From an uncultured Coriobacteriaceae bacterium (GTDB lineage: Bacteria; Actinomycetota; Coriobacteriia; Coriobacteriales; Eggerthellaceae), in NCBI GenBank assembly GCA_902767025.1, contig CACXFZ010000151.1, forward strand, positions 1 through 9,845: 9,845 nucleotides of DNA, written 5' to 3'. The notes under the pieces were generated by a model. That model saw nothing but the letters and a program-made list of their open reading frames with translations. It did not search any database and was not told where the DNA came from. A program made the translations under genes and the position numbers. The stretch's first letter is position 1. Each line of letters opens with the position of its first letter. Below, piece by piece: positions 1-7,297 of this stretch.

Positions 1-1314
1 GAGGACATCAACCTGCACTTCACGGGCGACTTCCACGCCATCGGCGCGGCCAACAACCTGCTCGCGGCCATGCTCGACAACCACATCAAGCAGGGCAACG
101 AGCTCGACATCGACACCAACAACATCATCTGGCGCCGTTGCGTCGACATGAACGACCGCCAGCTGCGCAACGTCGTAGACGGCCTGGGAAGCGCAGCCGA
201 CGGCGTGGCGCGCGAGGACGGCTTCGACATCACCGTGGCCTCCGAGATCATGGCCGTGTTCTGCCTGGCCACCGACCTCGAGGACCTGAAGGAGCGTCTG
301 GGCCGCATCGTGGTTGCCTACAGCCGCGCCGGCAAGCCCATCACGGCCGCCGACCTGAAGGCCCAGGGCGCCATGACCGCGCTTCTCAAGGACGCCCTCA
401 AGCCCAACCTGGTGCAGACGCTCGAGAACAACCCGGCCTTCGTGCACGGCGGCCCGTTCGCCAACATCGCGCACGGCTGCAATAGCGTGCAGGCCACCGT
501 CACCGCCATGAAGATGGCCGACTACGTGGTCACCGAGGCGGGCTTCGGCGCCGACCTGGGTGCGCAGAAGTTCCTGGACATCAAGTGCCGCGCCGCCGGG
601 CTGAAGCCCTCGGCCGTGGTCATCGTGGCAACCGTGCGCGCGCTCAAGCACCACGGCGGCGTGCCCAAGGACCAGCTGGGCAAGGAAAACCTGAAGGCCC
701 TGGAGGCCGGCCTGCCCAACCTGCTGCAGCACGTGTCCAACATCCAGGACGTGTACGGCCTGCCCGCGGTGGTGGCCATCAACAAGTTCCCCACCGACAC
801 GAAGAAGGAACTCGAGCTGGTGCAGAAGAAGTGCAAGCGCCTGGGCGTGAAGGCCGTGCTGGCGCAGCATTGGGCCAAGGGCGGCGCCGGTGCCGTGGAA
901 CTGGCCGAGGAAGTCGTGCGCGCCTGCGAGACGAAGAGCCGCTTCAAGTACAGCTACAACGTCAACGCCTCGATCGAAAAGAAGCTCAACGACATCGCCC
1001 GCAAGGTCTACCATGCCGACGGCGTCGACTTCACCCCCAACGCGAAAAAGCAGCTCGCGCAGCTCAACGAGCTGGGCTTCGACAAGCTGCCCATCTGCGT
1101 GGCCAAGACGCAGTACTCCTTCACCGACGACCAGACCAAGCTGGGCGCGCCGAAGAACTTCCGCATCACGGTGCGCAACCTGAAGGTCAGCGCCGGCGCG
1201 GGATTCATCGTGGCGCTCACCGGCGACATCATGACGATGCCCGGCCTGCCCAAGGTGCCCGCGGCGGAAAAGATCGACGTCACGGCCGAAGGCAAGATAG
1301 TCGGCTTGTTCTAA
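1..1314 (+). CDS. fhs: Formate--tetrahydrofolate ligase, C-terminal ~437 residues (5' end outside window)
   Basis: This enzyme makes 10-formyl-THF from formate, THF and ATP in the cytoplasm, feeding purine synthesis or the methyl branch of the Wood-Ljungdahl pathway. The frame is open from base 1, so the gene enters from the left; the first ATG at 70 is internal. Family landmarks are continuous: FTGDFHAIGAANNLLAA at the edge, then GNELDID, WRRCVDMNDR, REDGFDITVASE, GPFANIAHGCNS, VTEAGFGADLGAQKF and the terminal KIVGLF, ending in TAA at 1312-1314. The family is usually about 555 residues, so roughly the first 120, which carry the ATP-binding P-loop, are missing from view. No frameshift is visible. 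An intrinsic terminator follows 19 bases after the stop, and fchA and folD lie downstream. Identification is secure; whether flux is biosynthetic or acetogenic cannot be told from this window. Confidence 0.97.
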   Translation, partial: EDINLHFTGDFHAIGAANNLLAAMLDNHIKQGNELDIDTNNIIWRRCVDMNDRQLRNVVDGLGSAADGVAREDGFDITVASEIMAVFCLATDLEDLKERLGRIVVAYSRAGKPITAADLKAQGAMTALLKDALKPNLVQTLENNPAFVHGGPFANIAHGCNSVQATVTAMKMADYVVTEAGFGADLGAQKFLDIKCRAAGLKPSAVVIVATVRALKHHGGVPKDQLGKENLKALEAGLPNLLQHVSNIQDVYGLPAVVAINKFPTDTKKELELVQKKCKRLGVKAVLAQHWAKGGAGAVELAEEVVRACETKSRFKYSYNVNASIEKKLNDIARKVYHADGVDFTPNAKKQLAQLNELGFDKLPICVAKTQYSFTDDQTKLGAPKNFRITVRNLKVSAGAGFIVALTGDIMTMPGLPKVPAAEKIDVTAEGKIVGLF

Positions 1315-1332
1315 CGACTGTTCGAATGCGCG

Positions 1333-1362
1333 AAGGGGCAGGCGATGGCTTGCCCCTTTTTT
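1333..1362 (+). terminator. Intrinsic terminator between fhs and fchA
   Basis: The arms at 1333-1343 and 1348-1358 form an 11-bp stem with one G-U wobble around a GATG loop. The top of the right arm runs into six T residues at 1357-1362. This is a textbook rho-independent shape. It lies wholly in the 60-base gap between the fhs stop and the fchA start and ends two bases before the fchA ribosome binding site, so it either ends the fhs transcript or limits read-through into fchA-folD-dtd. Confidence 0.85.
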
Positions 1363-1374
1363 CAGGGAGGAGCT

Positions 1375-2007
1375 ATGGGCGAAAAGCTGATGGACATGAG
1401 CTGTGCCGCGTTTGCCGACGCGCTGGCCGCCAAGCAGAGCGTGCCGGGCGGCGGTGGGGCTGCCGCTTATGTGGGGGCGCTCGCGGTGGCGCTGTGCAGC
1501 ATGACGGGCAACTTCACCAGCGGCAAGAAGGCCTACGCCGCGCACGAAGAGGACATCCAGCGCATGCTCGAGCGCGGCGACCAGATCCGCGTGCGCCTGC
1601 TCGAGCTCGTCGAGGAAGACGCCGCGGCCTTCCAACCCCTGGCCGAGGCCTACGCCATCCCCGCAGACGACCCCACGCGCGCAGACGTGCTCGAAGCCTG
1701 CACGAAGCAGGCGATCGAGCCGCCGCTGGAAATGATGCGCCTGATCGTCCAGGCGATCGAGCTTCTGGAAGAGATGGCCGTCAAGGGCTCGCGCCTGCTC
1801 GTGTCGGACGTGGGCTGCGGGGCCGCCTGTGCCGCGGCGGCGTTGCGTGCGGCGGCGCTCAACGTGTTCGTCAACACGAGCGCTCTTGCCGACCGCGCCT
1901 ATGCTGGGCAGGTCGAGGCGCAGGCAGACGTGCTGTTGGACTTCGTGCCGCGCGCCCTGGTCGTGGCCGACACCGTTACCGCCAACATACGCAACCGGAA
2001 GGAATAG
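1375..2007 (+). CDS. fchA: Methenyltetrahydrofolate cyclohydrolase FchA (cyclodeaminase/cyclohydrolase family)
   Basis: This 210-residue cytoplasmic protein belongs to the formiminotransferase-cyclodeaminase family and probably interconverts 5,10-methenyl-THF and 10-formyl-THF. Seen directly: SVPGGGGAAA at residues 22-31, NFTSGKKAY at 46-54, SDVGCGAA at 144-151 and VNTSALADRAYAG at 166-178. These are the conserved folate and active-site segments, and the length fits the stand-alone form. The start is set by a strong GGGAGGAG site (1365-1372) two bases before ATG 1375; an upstream in-frame ATG at 1345 lies inside the terminator stem and is rejected. The folD start follows four bases after the stop, so the two are very likely co-translated. 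The alternative, a formimino-THF cyclodeaminase of histidine breakdown, is less likely because the neighbours are folD and fhs and no hut gene is visible. Confidence 0.92.
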   Translation: MGEKLMDMSCAAFADALAAKQSVPGGGGAAAYVGALAVALCSMTGNFTSGKKAYAAHEEDIQRMLERGDQIRVRLLELVEEDAAAFQPLAEAYAIPADDPTRADVLEACTKQAIEPPLEMMRLIVQAIELLEEMAVKGSRLLVSDVGCGAACAAAALRAAALNVFVNTSALADRAYAGQVEAQADVLLDFVPRALVVADTVTANIRNRKE

Positions 2008-2011
2008 GCCC

Positions 2012-2884
2012 GTGGCCGAACTGCTCAAAGGCAAACCCGTCGCCGACGCCATCGGCGAAGACCTGGCCCCGCGCATCGCAACGTGCACGTCCGCGGGCGT
2101 GCCGCCTGCGCTGGCCGTGGTGCGCGTGGGCGCGCGCGAGGCCGACCTGTCCTACGAGCGCGGCGCCACCAAGCGCTGCGAAACGCTCGGGATAGATCTG
2201 AAGAAGTTCGTGTTGGACGAGTCCTGCACGCAGGACGAGCTGATGGGCACGATCGCGCGCGTCAACGAAGACGACGCCATCCACGGCTGCCTGCTGTTCC
2301 GCCCGCTGCCCGCGCACCTGGACGAGGAGGCCGCCTGCGCCGCGCTCGATCCAGCCAAGGACGTCGACGGCATCACCGCCGGCTCGCTTGCGGGCGTGTT
2401 CGCCAACCAGCGCGTGGGCTTCCCGCCTTGCACGGCCGATGCCTGCCTGCACATCCTGGCGCACTACGGCATACCGCTGGACGGGGCGAACGCGGTCGTC
2501 GTGGGGCGGTCGCTCGTGATCGGCAAGCCGGTGAGCATGATGCTGCAGGCCGCCAACGCCACCGTCACGATGTGCCACACGCACACGCGCAACCTGCCCG
2601 CCGTGTGCGCGGCGGCCGACATCCTGGTGGTGGCGGTGGGACGCGCCCGGGCCATCGGCGCCGACGCGGTCAACGCCGCGCAGGTCGTGCTCGACGTGGG
2701 CATCAGCTGGGACGAACAGGCCGGCGCGCTCTGCGGCGACGTGGACTTCGACGCCGTCGAGCCGCACGTGGCCGCCATCACGCCCGTGCCCGGGGGAGTG
2801 GGCAGCGTGACCACGGCGGTGCTGGCGCTGCATGTAGTGCAGGCTGCCGAACGCGTGCTTGAGCACACCCCGCGCACAGACTAG
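2012..2884 (+). CDS. folD: Methylene-THF dehydrogenase FolD lacking the usual cyclohydrolase residues
   Basis: This 290-residue protein oxidises 5,10-methylene-THF to methenyl-THF with NAD(P). The GTG start at 2012 is chosen because AAGGA lies about eight bases upstream and the protein then opens like FolD (LLKGKPVADAIGEDL). Visible landmarks are KDVDGIT (116-122), the dinucleotide-binding GRSLVIGKP (165-173) and TPVPGGVGSVTT (257-268). The substrate-site tyrosine is present (Y48), but the lysine four residues later in the usual YVxxK is Ala52 (Y-E-R-G-A). The usual glutamine of VQLPLP is Phe96 (LFRPLP). In characterised bifunctional FolD enzymes that lysine is needed for cyclohydrolase activity. 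I infer a dehydrogenase-dominant enzyme working with FchA, encoded immediately upstream. Loss of the cyclohydrolase reaction is a prediction from alignment by eye. Confidence 0.95.
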   Translation: MAELLKGKPVADAIGEDLAPRIATCTSAGVPPALAVVRVGAREADLSYERGATKRCETLGIDLKKFVLDESCTQDELMGTIARVNEDDAIHGCLLFRPLPAHLDEEAACAALDPAKDVDGITAGSLAGVFANQRVGFPPCTADACLHILAHYGIPLDGANAVVVGRSLVIGKPVSMMLQAANATVTMCHTHTRNLPAVCAAADILVVAVGRARAIGADAVNAAQVVLDVGISWDEQAGALCGDVDFDAVEPHVAAITPVPGGVGSVTTAVLALHVVQAAERVLEHTPRTD

Positions 2885-2927
2885 CGTCTGGCAGGCGCAG
2901 GCAAGAAGGAACCGAAAGGCTGGCAAC

Positions 2928-3374
2928 ATGAAGGCAGTGGTACAACGCGTCTCGCACGCGAACGTGGTGGTCAACGGCGGCGAGCCGCGCGGTATCGGCC
3001 GCGGGTTCGTGGTGCTTCTGGGCGTGGGCGCAGACGACACGCGCGCCGAGGCAGACAAGCTCTGGAACAAGATCAGCAAGCTGCGCATCTTCGCCGACGA
3101 CGAAGGGAAGACCAACCTGGCGCTGGCAGACGTCGCAGGCGAGCTGCTCATCGTCAGCCAGTTCACGTTGTTCGCCGACTGCCGCAAAGGCAACCGTCCC
3201 AGCTTCATCCACGCCGGTTCGCCCGACGTGGCCATCCCGCTCTACGAGTACTTCGTCGAGCTGGCACGCGCGCAGGTGCCGCACGTGGAAACGGGGGAGT
3301 TCGGCGCCGACATGCAGATCACGCTGTGCAACGACGGGCCTTTCACCATCTGCCTGGACACGAACGATCTCTAG
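2928..3374 (+). CDS. dtd: D-aminoacyl-tRNA deacylase
   Basis: This 148-residue cytoplasmic enzyme hydrolyses D-aminoacyl-tRNA (and Gly-tRNA-Ala in the family) as chiral proofreading. The start is ATG 2928 with AAAGG eight bases upstream. The protein opens MKAVVQRVSHANVVVNG as the family does, and the length is typical. Both signature segments are present: SQFTLFAD at 77-84, and NDGPFT at 135-140, the Gly-cisPro chirality motif. The latter is usually NxGPVT, so Phe139 replaces valine; Gly and Pro are intact. ETGEFGADM (121-129) is also conserved. The gene begins 43 bases after folD with no terminator seen between them, so it is probably the last gene of the folate transcript. No functional link to one-carbon metabolism is apparent. 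Confidence 0.96.
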   Translation: MKAVVQRVSHANVVVNGGEPRGIGRGFVVLLGVGADDTRAEADKLWNKISKLRIFADDEGKTNLALADVAGELLIVSQFTLFADCRKGNRPSFIHAGSPDVAIPLYEYFVELARAQVPHVETGEFGADMQITLCNDGPFTICLDTNDL

Positions 3375-3417
3375 GGTCGCACCCGCACATGCGCGGCTGC
3401 GTAAAGGCGAAGCGCCG
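3375..3417. other. Convergent gap between dtd and the transporter operon
   Basis: This 43-base gap separates the stop codons of two converging transcripts. It holds short G+C-rich self-complementary runs, such as GGCG-AAG-CGCC at 3407-3417, but no stem followed by a T tract on either strand. I cannot support an intrinsic terminator here, so termination may rely on Rho or on collision of converging polymerases. Confidence 0.5.
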
Positions 3418-4101
3418 CTAGCCCAGCCCGTAGAGGCGCTTCAGCCGCTCGAGCTTGCGATGCCACGGTGCCCACAGCGCCAGCAGGAACACCACGGTGG
3501 CGACGCCGTGCACGATGTCCAGCGGCAGCGCGGCCGCCCACAGCGCCACGCCTTCGGCAACCGTCTGCGGCTGGAAGAACCCCAGGATGCTCCACATGTT
3601 CATGACCAGGCCGAACAGCAGTGCCGCGCAGAAACCGTATATGTACACGCCCCACGGACGCTCGGCGCGTACACGGCTTTCCTGGCCGTAGAACAGAACG
3701 CCGGCCAAATACCCCACCAACCCCCAGGCGTACATCTGCCAGGGGGTCCAGGCGCCTTGCCCGAAGAAGAAGTTCGACACCAGTGCGGCCAGCGCGCCCA
3801 CCATGAAGCCGCTCTGCCTGCCGAACACCGCGCCGGCCACGATGCAGATGGCGCTCACCGGCTTGACGTCGGGGATGGGCGCGAACAGGATGCGGCCGGC
3901 GGCGGCCAGTGCGGCCAGCACCACCACCGGCATGGTTTCGCGCAGCGACGGGCGGCGCCATTCGTAGGCCGCGAAGAACAGCAGCAGCGAGCCCACGACC
4001 ACCACCATGTCCAGCGCCGCGGCCTGGTGCACGCCCAGGGCGGCGCCCAGTGCCATCGTCACCGGCAGGGCCAGCAGCACGAACACCTCGACGGCCTTCA
4101 T
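3418..4101 (-). CDS. ECF transporter S component, predicted cobalamin/corrinoid-specific
   Basis: This 227-residue integral membrane protein is the substrate-binding subunit of an energy-coupling factor importer. About six hydrophobic segments are seen (roughly 5-25, 29-46, 57-74, 83-110, 123-138 and 153-175, with another near 186-210). It has conserved S-component features, RILFAPIPDVKPVSA (70-84) and SNFFFGQGAWTPWQMYAWG (109-127). The end is basic (HRKLERLKR). The ATG overlaps the stop of the ATPase gene in an ATGA arrangement (4098-4101), implying translational coupling. The sequence resembles the riboflavin/CblT-like S-component group. Specificity for B12 is inferred from the cobalamin riboswitch that appears to control the operon and from the transcobalamin-like proteins encoded upstream. 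A different corrinoid such as cobinamide is possible. Confidence 0.88.
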   Translation of the reverse strand: MKAVEVFVLLALPVTMALGAALGVHQAAALDMVVVVGSLLLFFAAYEWRRPSLRETMPVVVLAALAAAGRILFAPIPDVKPVSAICIVAGAVFGRQSGFMVGALAALVSNFFFGQGAWTPWQMYAWGLVGYLAGVLFYGQESRVRAERPWGVYIYGFCAALLFGLVMNMWSILGFFQPQTVAEGVALWAAALPLDIVHGVATVVFLLALWAPWHRKLERLKRLYGLG

Positions 4102-5537
4102 CGCAGCGCCCCGAACAGCCGCGCGGCGTCGTGCGGGCGCCACACCAGGTTCTCCTCGAAGAAGGCCGGCACCTCCTGCGTGCACACCGCCTGACCGTCG
4201 AAGAGCAGCGTCGCCTCGTCGGCAACCACGGCAGCCACGTCCAAATCGTGGGTGGTGATCACCACGGCCGTGCCGGCTCGTGCCTGGTTGCGCAGCGTTT
4301 GCACCGCCAACGCGCAGCTGCGGGCGTCCAGGCCCTTGGTGGGCTCGTCGATCAGCAGCAGCTTCGGCTTCGCCAGCAAGAGCTTCGCCAGGGCCAGCAG
4401 CTGCTGCTGCCCGGCCGACAGGTCGAACGGATGACGCTGCTCGAACCCCTCCAAGCCGAAGCGGCGCATCATCTCCGCCACGTCGTCGTCCACGTACCCT
4501 GCGCGCTGCTGCCACGCGGCCAGCTCTTCGGCGACGCTGTCGGCCGAAAACAGCGCCTTCGGGTTCTGGGGCATCATCACCTGGCGGGCCTGCAGTGCGT
4601 TGCGCACTTTGCCGCGGCGCGGCGACATCTCGCCGGCGAGCACGCGCAGCAGCGTGGTCTTGCCGCTTCCGTTGCCGCCCACCACTGCATGCACCGACGC
4701 TTCGCGCACGTTCAGGTCCAACCCGTGCAGCACCCAGGGCTCGTCCTTGCCGTAGCGCACGAACACGTCGCGCGCCTCCACAGCGCTGCCACCCGCGCCG
4801 CCTGCCGCGCGCTTGGCTTCCCAAACCTCCTCCAAGCGCGCGGCGGGTACCAAATCCGAGAGCTGCACATGCTGCGTGGCGAACGCCTCCGCTTCCTCGG
4901 GCAGATGCGTGGCCATCACCACGGTGATGCCCAGCTCGCGGTTCACGCGGTGGAGCAACCCCAGAAACCGCGTGCGCGCGATGGGGTCCAGCTGGGCCGT
5001 GGGCTCGTCGAGCAGCATCAGCCGCGGTCGCAGCGCCAGTGCCGCCGCCAGGTTCACCACCTGCTTCTGCCCGGCTGAAAGCTCGTTTGTCTTGCGGTCC
5101 ACCCACGGCGCGATGCCGAAGAAGTTCGCCACCTCGGCCACGCGCCGGCGCATCGCGTCTTCGGGCCACCCCAGGTTTTCCAGCCCGAACGCCAGCTCAT
5201 GCCACACGACGTCGCAGACGATCTGCGCGTCTGGGTCCTGCATCACGAAGCCCACTTCCTGAGCCGACTGCCGCTGGCCCATCGCGTCGTGGTGCGCCTC
5301 TCCCTCGACCAGCGCCACGCCGCACACCTCGAGCTTTCCCTCGTAGGTGCCGCGCGGGGCCAATTCGGGCTTGCATGCCCGCAGCAGCGTGGACTTCCCG
5401 CAGCCTGTGAGTCCGGTCACCAGGCAAAACGCGCCCTTTTCCACCGCGAACGAGCATGGGCTCAGCGCGTAGGACCCCGCCGCTCCGTCGGCAGCGGGAT
5501 AGCGAAACGCCAGGTTCTGGGCGTGCACTAGTGCCAT
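4098..5537 (-). CDS. ECF transporter ATPase with two fused ABC domains
   Basis: This 479-residue cytoplasmic protein carries both ATP-binding domains of an ECF importer in one chain. Domain 1 has Walker A GLTGCGKST (42-50), Q-loop Gln100 in FVMQDPDAQ, signature LSAGQ (153-157), Walker B LMLLDE with Glu178, and switch His211. Domain 2 has Walker A GGNGSGKTT (287-295), Q-loop Gln324, LSAGQ (373-377), LLLIDE with Glu398, and His430. All catalytic elements are intact in both halves, so two competent sites are expected. An Ala/Gly linker sits near 243-251. The start is ATG 5537, with GGGAGGTG five bases upstream, and overlaps the T-subunit gene by ten bases. A dedicated operon with its own S and T subunits indicates a group I ECF system. 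The downstream S component overlaps the stop. Confidence 0.95.
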   Translation of the reverse strand: MALVHAQNLAFRYPAADGAAGSYALSPCSFAVEKGAFCLVTGLTGCGKSTLLRACKPELAPRGTYEGKLEVCGVALVEGEAHHDAMGQRQSAQEVGFVMQDPDAQIVCDVVWHELAFGLENLGWPEDAMRRRVAEVANFFGIAPWVDRKTNELSAGQKQVVNLAAALALRPRLMLLDEPTAQLDPIARTRFLGLLHRVNRELGITVVMATHLPEEAEAFATQHVQLSDLVPAARLEEVWEAKRAAGGAGGSAVEARDVFVRYGKDEPWVLHGLDLNVREASVHAVVGGNGSGKTTLLRVLAGEMSPRRGKVRNALQARQVMMPQNPKALFSADSVAEELAAWQQRAGYVDDDVAEMMRRFGLEGFEQRHPFDLSAGQQQLLALAKLLLAKPKLLLIDEPTKGLDARSCALAVQTLRNQARAGTAVVITTHDLDVAAVVADEATLLFDGQAVCTQEVPAFFEENLVWRPHDAARLFGALR

Positions 5538-6385
5538 GCCAGCACCTCCCGCACGTACAGGGCGAGCGGCAGCGCCATCAGCACCGCGTAGGGAACATAG
5601 CCCCACCATGCCACCAGCGTGCTCATCGTGGGATAGAACGAAAACTGGCCGCATGCGATGGCCACCAGGGCCGCGTTGCCGACGGCCAGCACGGCCAGCA
5701 CGCCCAGCAGGACGCCGTCCAGCATCCCAAAGCGCTGCTTGCGGTAACGCGTGCGCTTGGGTTGGCATCCGTAGCCGCGGGCCCGCATGCTGTCGGCGCG
5801 CACGATGCCCTCTTCCATGCCCCAGCTCATCAGCGTGCTCAGCGTGTTCAGCGCATGGCCCACCTTCGCCTTCCCGGCGGGCTGGGCGGCAGCGGCGTTG
5901 GCCTTCTGCACCGACTCGATCATCGCGCCGCGCCGCAGGAATTCGGGCACCAGTCCCACCACCTGCGAGACCATCAGAGACACCGTCGGCAGCGCGGCCC
6001 CCATCAGGGCGCCGGTCGCCTCGCTGTCCATGATGGCGGCGTAGCAGGAAAACCACAGCAGCATCGCCGTGAACATCGCGCCCATCGTGGCGCCGAAACA
6101 CGCCGATTCCAGGTAGAACGCGCGGCCCGCCACCGCGAAGAGCTCCGTGGCGCCGGCGGCGGAAAACAGCGTGTTGGCCACGACGATGCACAGGGCCAGC
6201 GGAAGCGCGAGGGCGGCTGTTTTCAGCGTGCGGGATGCGCCGCGCACCACCAGCGAGCAACCGAGCGCGCCGGCCAGCGACAGCGTCACGTAGACGGGAT
6301 GGAAGGCGCTCATGCAAAAGGCGATGGCCGCGACCAGGTAGAAGAACCCGACCGCAGGATGGTATGCCGAAAAGACGTTGCGCAA
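5528..6385 (-). CDS. ecfT: ECF transporter transmembrane (T) subunit
   Basis: This 285-residue membrane protein couples the ATPases to the S component. I place the start at TTG 6385, three codons after the upstream gene's stop region. The protein then opens RNVFSAYHPAVGFFYLV, the usual T-subunit beginning; there is no in-frame ATG nearby and further upstream the frame reads as shadow sequence. AAAAGGG at 6404-6398 could serve as a somewhat distant ribosome site. Hydrophobic segments lie near 12-32, 34-47, 55-75, 100-118, 131-148, 222-244 and 260-280. The cytoplasmic coupling region includes PEFLRRGAMIESV (147-159) and the typical ARG-type motif DSMRARGYG (198-206). It is two bases from the stop of the DUF4430 gene and overlaps the ATPase gene, so it is translationally coupled on both sides. 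Confidence 0.92.
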   Translation of the reverse strand: MRNVFSAYHPAVGFFYLVAAIAFCMSAFHPVYVTLSLAGALGCSLVVRGASRTLKTAALALPLALCIVVANTLFSAAGATELFAVAGRAFYLESACFGATMGAMFTAMLLWFSCYAAIMDSEATGALMGAALPTVSLMVSQVVGLVPEFLRRGAMIESVQKANAAAAQPAGKAKVGHALNTLSTLMSWGMEEGIVRADSMRARGYGCQPKRTRYRKQRFGMLDGVLLGVLAVLAVGNAALVAIACGQFSFYPTMSTLVAWWGYVPYAVLMALPLALYVREVLAWH

Positions 6386-6387
6386 GG

Positions 6388-7287
6388 CTAGACGTCGCCC
6401 TTTTCGACGGTGTAGGCCCAGCGGACGGTCTCGCCGCCCGCGAGCACGTAGGAGTTGGCGGGCTTCATGGGCATCTCGCCGTTCACCAGGTAGAGCCACC
6501 CGCTTCCCGGGCCGCAGTTCATCTCGGCGATGCCCCCGATCGACGCCACGTAGCTTGGGCCCTTCGTCGCATGGCGCACGCCCGTTGCCACCAGCGCGTC
6601 GTAGACCGACGAGCCGGCGGGGATGCTCACGGTGAACTCGCCTAGCGATTCCGGGTAGGCGGCGTTGTGCGCATGGGCGTTGCCGCTGTCCAGCACCACG
6701 CGCACGTCCACCATCGCTGCGGGCTCGGCTGCCGGCTCTTCGGCAGTGGGCGTGGCGGCGGGAGTCTCGGGCGCGCTTGCCTCTGCAGCGGGCGCCTGCT
6801 CGGCAGGCTCGGGCGAGGCTGCAGGCGCGGCCGTGTCGCGCGCCGCGCCCTGGTTGGCGGCGGTGTCGATGGTGGCGGCTGCGGCGCTGGGGGCGACGGC
6901 TTCTTCGACCAGGGTCTCTTGCACCGCCGTGCCGGCCTGGCTCGACGACGCTGACGAGCTCGCGGCCGCCTGTGCCGGGCTTGTGCTCGACTGCGTCTCG
7001 CCAGCTGCCGCCGAGGTCGCGCTTGCCGCACTGCTGGCGGTTTCTTGCGCGGCCGCCTGCGACGACCCATCACCCGAGGCAGGTGCGGCGCTGCCCTGCG
7101 ACGAGCTCGCCGCAGGGGCTGTCGTGGACAGCAGCGCCGCACCGGGGTCTTTGGCAGCAGAGCTTCCCCAGGCGATGGCGCCTACCAGTGCGAGCGCGAC
7201 GACCGCGATCGCCGCGCCCACGGCAATGCGTGGGCGCGATGACGTCGTGCGCTCGGCAGGGGATGGTTGTTCGTGCTGCTCGGTCAT
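6388..7287 (-). CDS. Membrane-anchored protein with DUF4430 (transcobalamin C-terminal-like) domain on a long flexible stalk
   Basis: 299 residues in three parts. A short cytoplasmic head leads to one membrane segment (about 21-40, IAVGAAIAVVALALVGAIAW). A low-complexity Ala/Ser/Thr/Pro/Glu/Gln stalk runs from about 41 to 192. A folded C-terminal DUF4430 domain fills 193-299, with the hallmark run GPGSGWLYLVNGEMP (259-273) and GGETVRWAYT (284-293). The domain family is related to the C-terminal beta domain of transcobalamin and intrinsic factor. The inferred topology puts the domain outside the cell, able to reach through the wall. The start at ATG 7287 is ten bases after the preceding stop; no clear ribosome site is visible, and a longer start at 7341 would overlap the upstream gene. 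Predicted role: one half of an extracellular corrinoid clamp feeding the ECF importer encoded next. Ligand binding is not demonstrated. Confidence 0.88.
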   Translation of the reverse strand: MTEQHEQPSPAERTTSSRPRIAVGAAIAVVALALVGAIAWGSSAAKDPGAALLSTTAPAASSSQGSAAPASGDGSSQAAAQETASSAASATSAAAGETQSSTSPAQAAASSSASSSQAGTAVQETLVEEAVAPSAAAATIDTAANQGAARDTAAPAASPEPAEQAPAAEASAPETPAATPTAEEPAAEPAAMVDVRVVLDSGNAHAHNAAYPESLGEFTVSIPAGSSVYDALVATGVRHATKGPSYVASIGGIAEMNCGPGSGWLYLVNGEMPMKPANSYVLAGGETVRWAYTVEKGDV

Positions 7288-7297
7288 GTTCGTGCGA

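Noticed and set aside
1375..2007. Reading fchA as the cyclodeaminase of histidine degradation
   Set aside because: No histidine degradation genes are visible; the tight linkage to folD and fhs favours methenyl-THF cyclohydrolase, though family membership alone cannot exclude it.
585..2195. Long plus-strand open frame spanning fhs, the terminator and fchA
   Set aside because: Arg/Gly/Ala-rich nonsense composition in a different frame from the two recognised enzymes.
1976..3235. Long minus-strand open frame across folD and dtd
   Set aside because: Product is His/Arg/Gly-rich and low in hydrophobic structure, lying opposite two well-identified genes; an antisense shadow.
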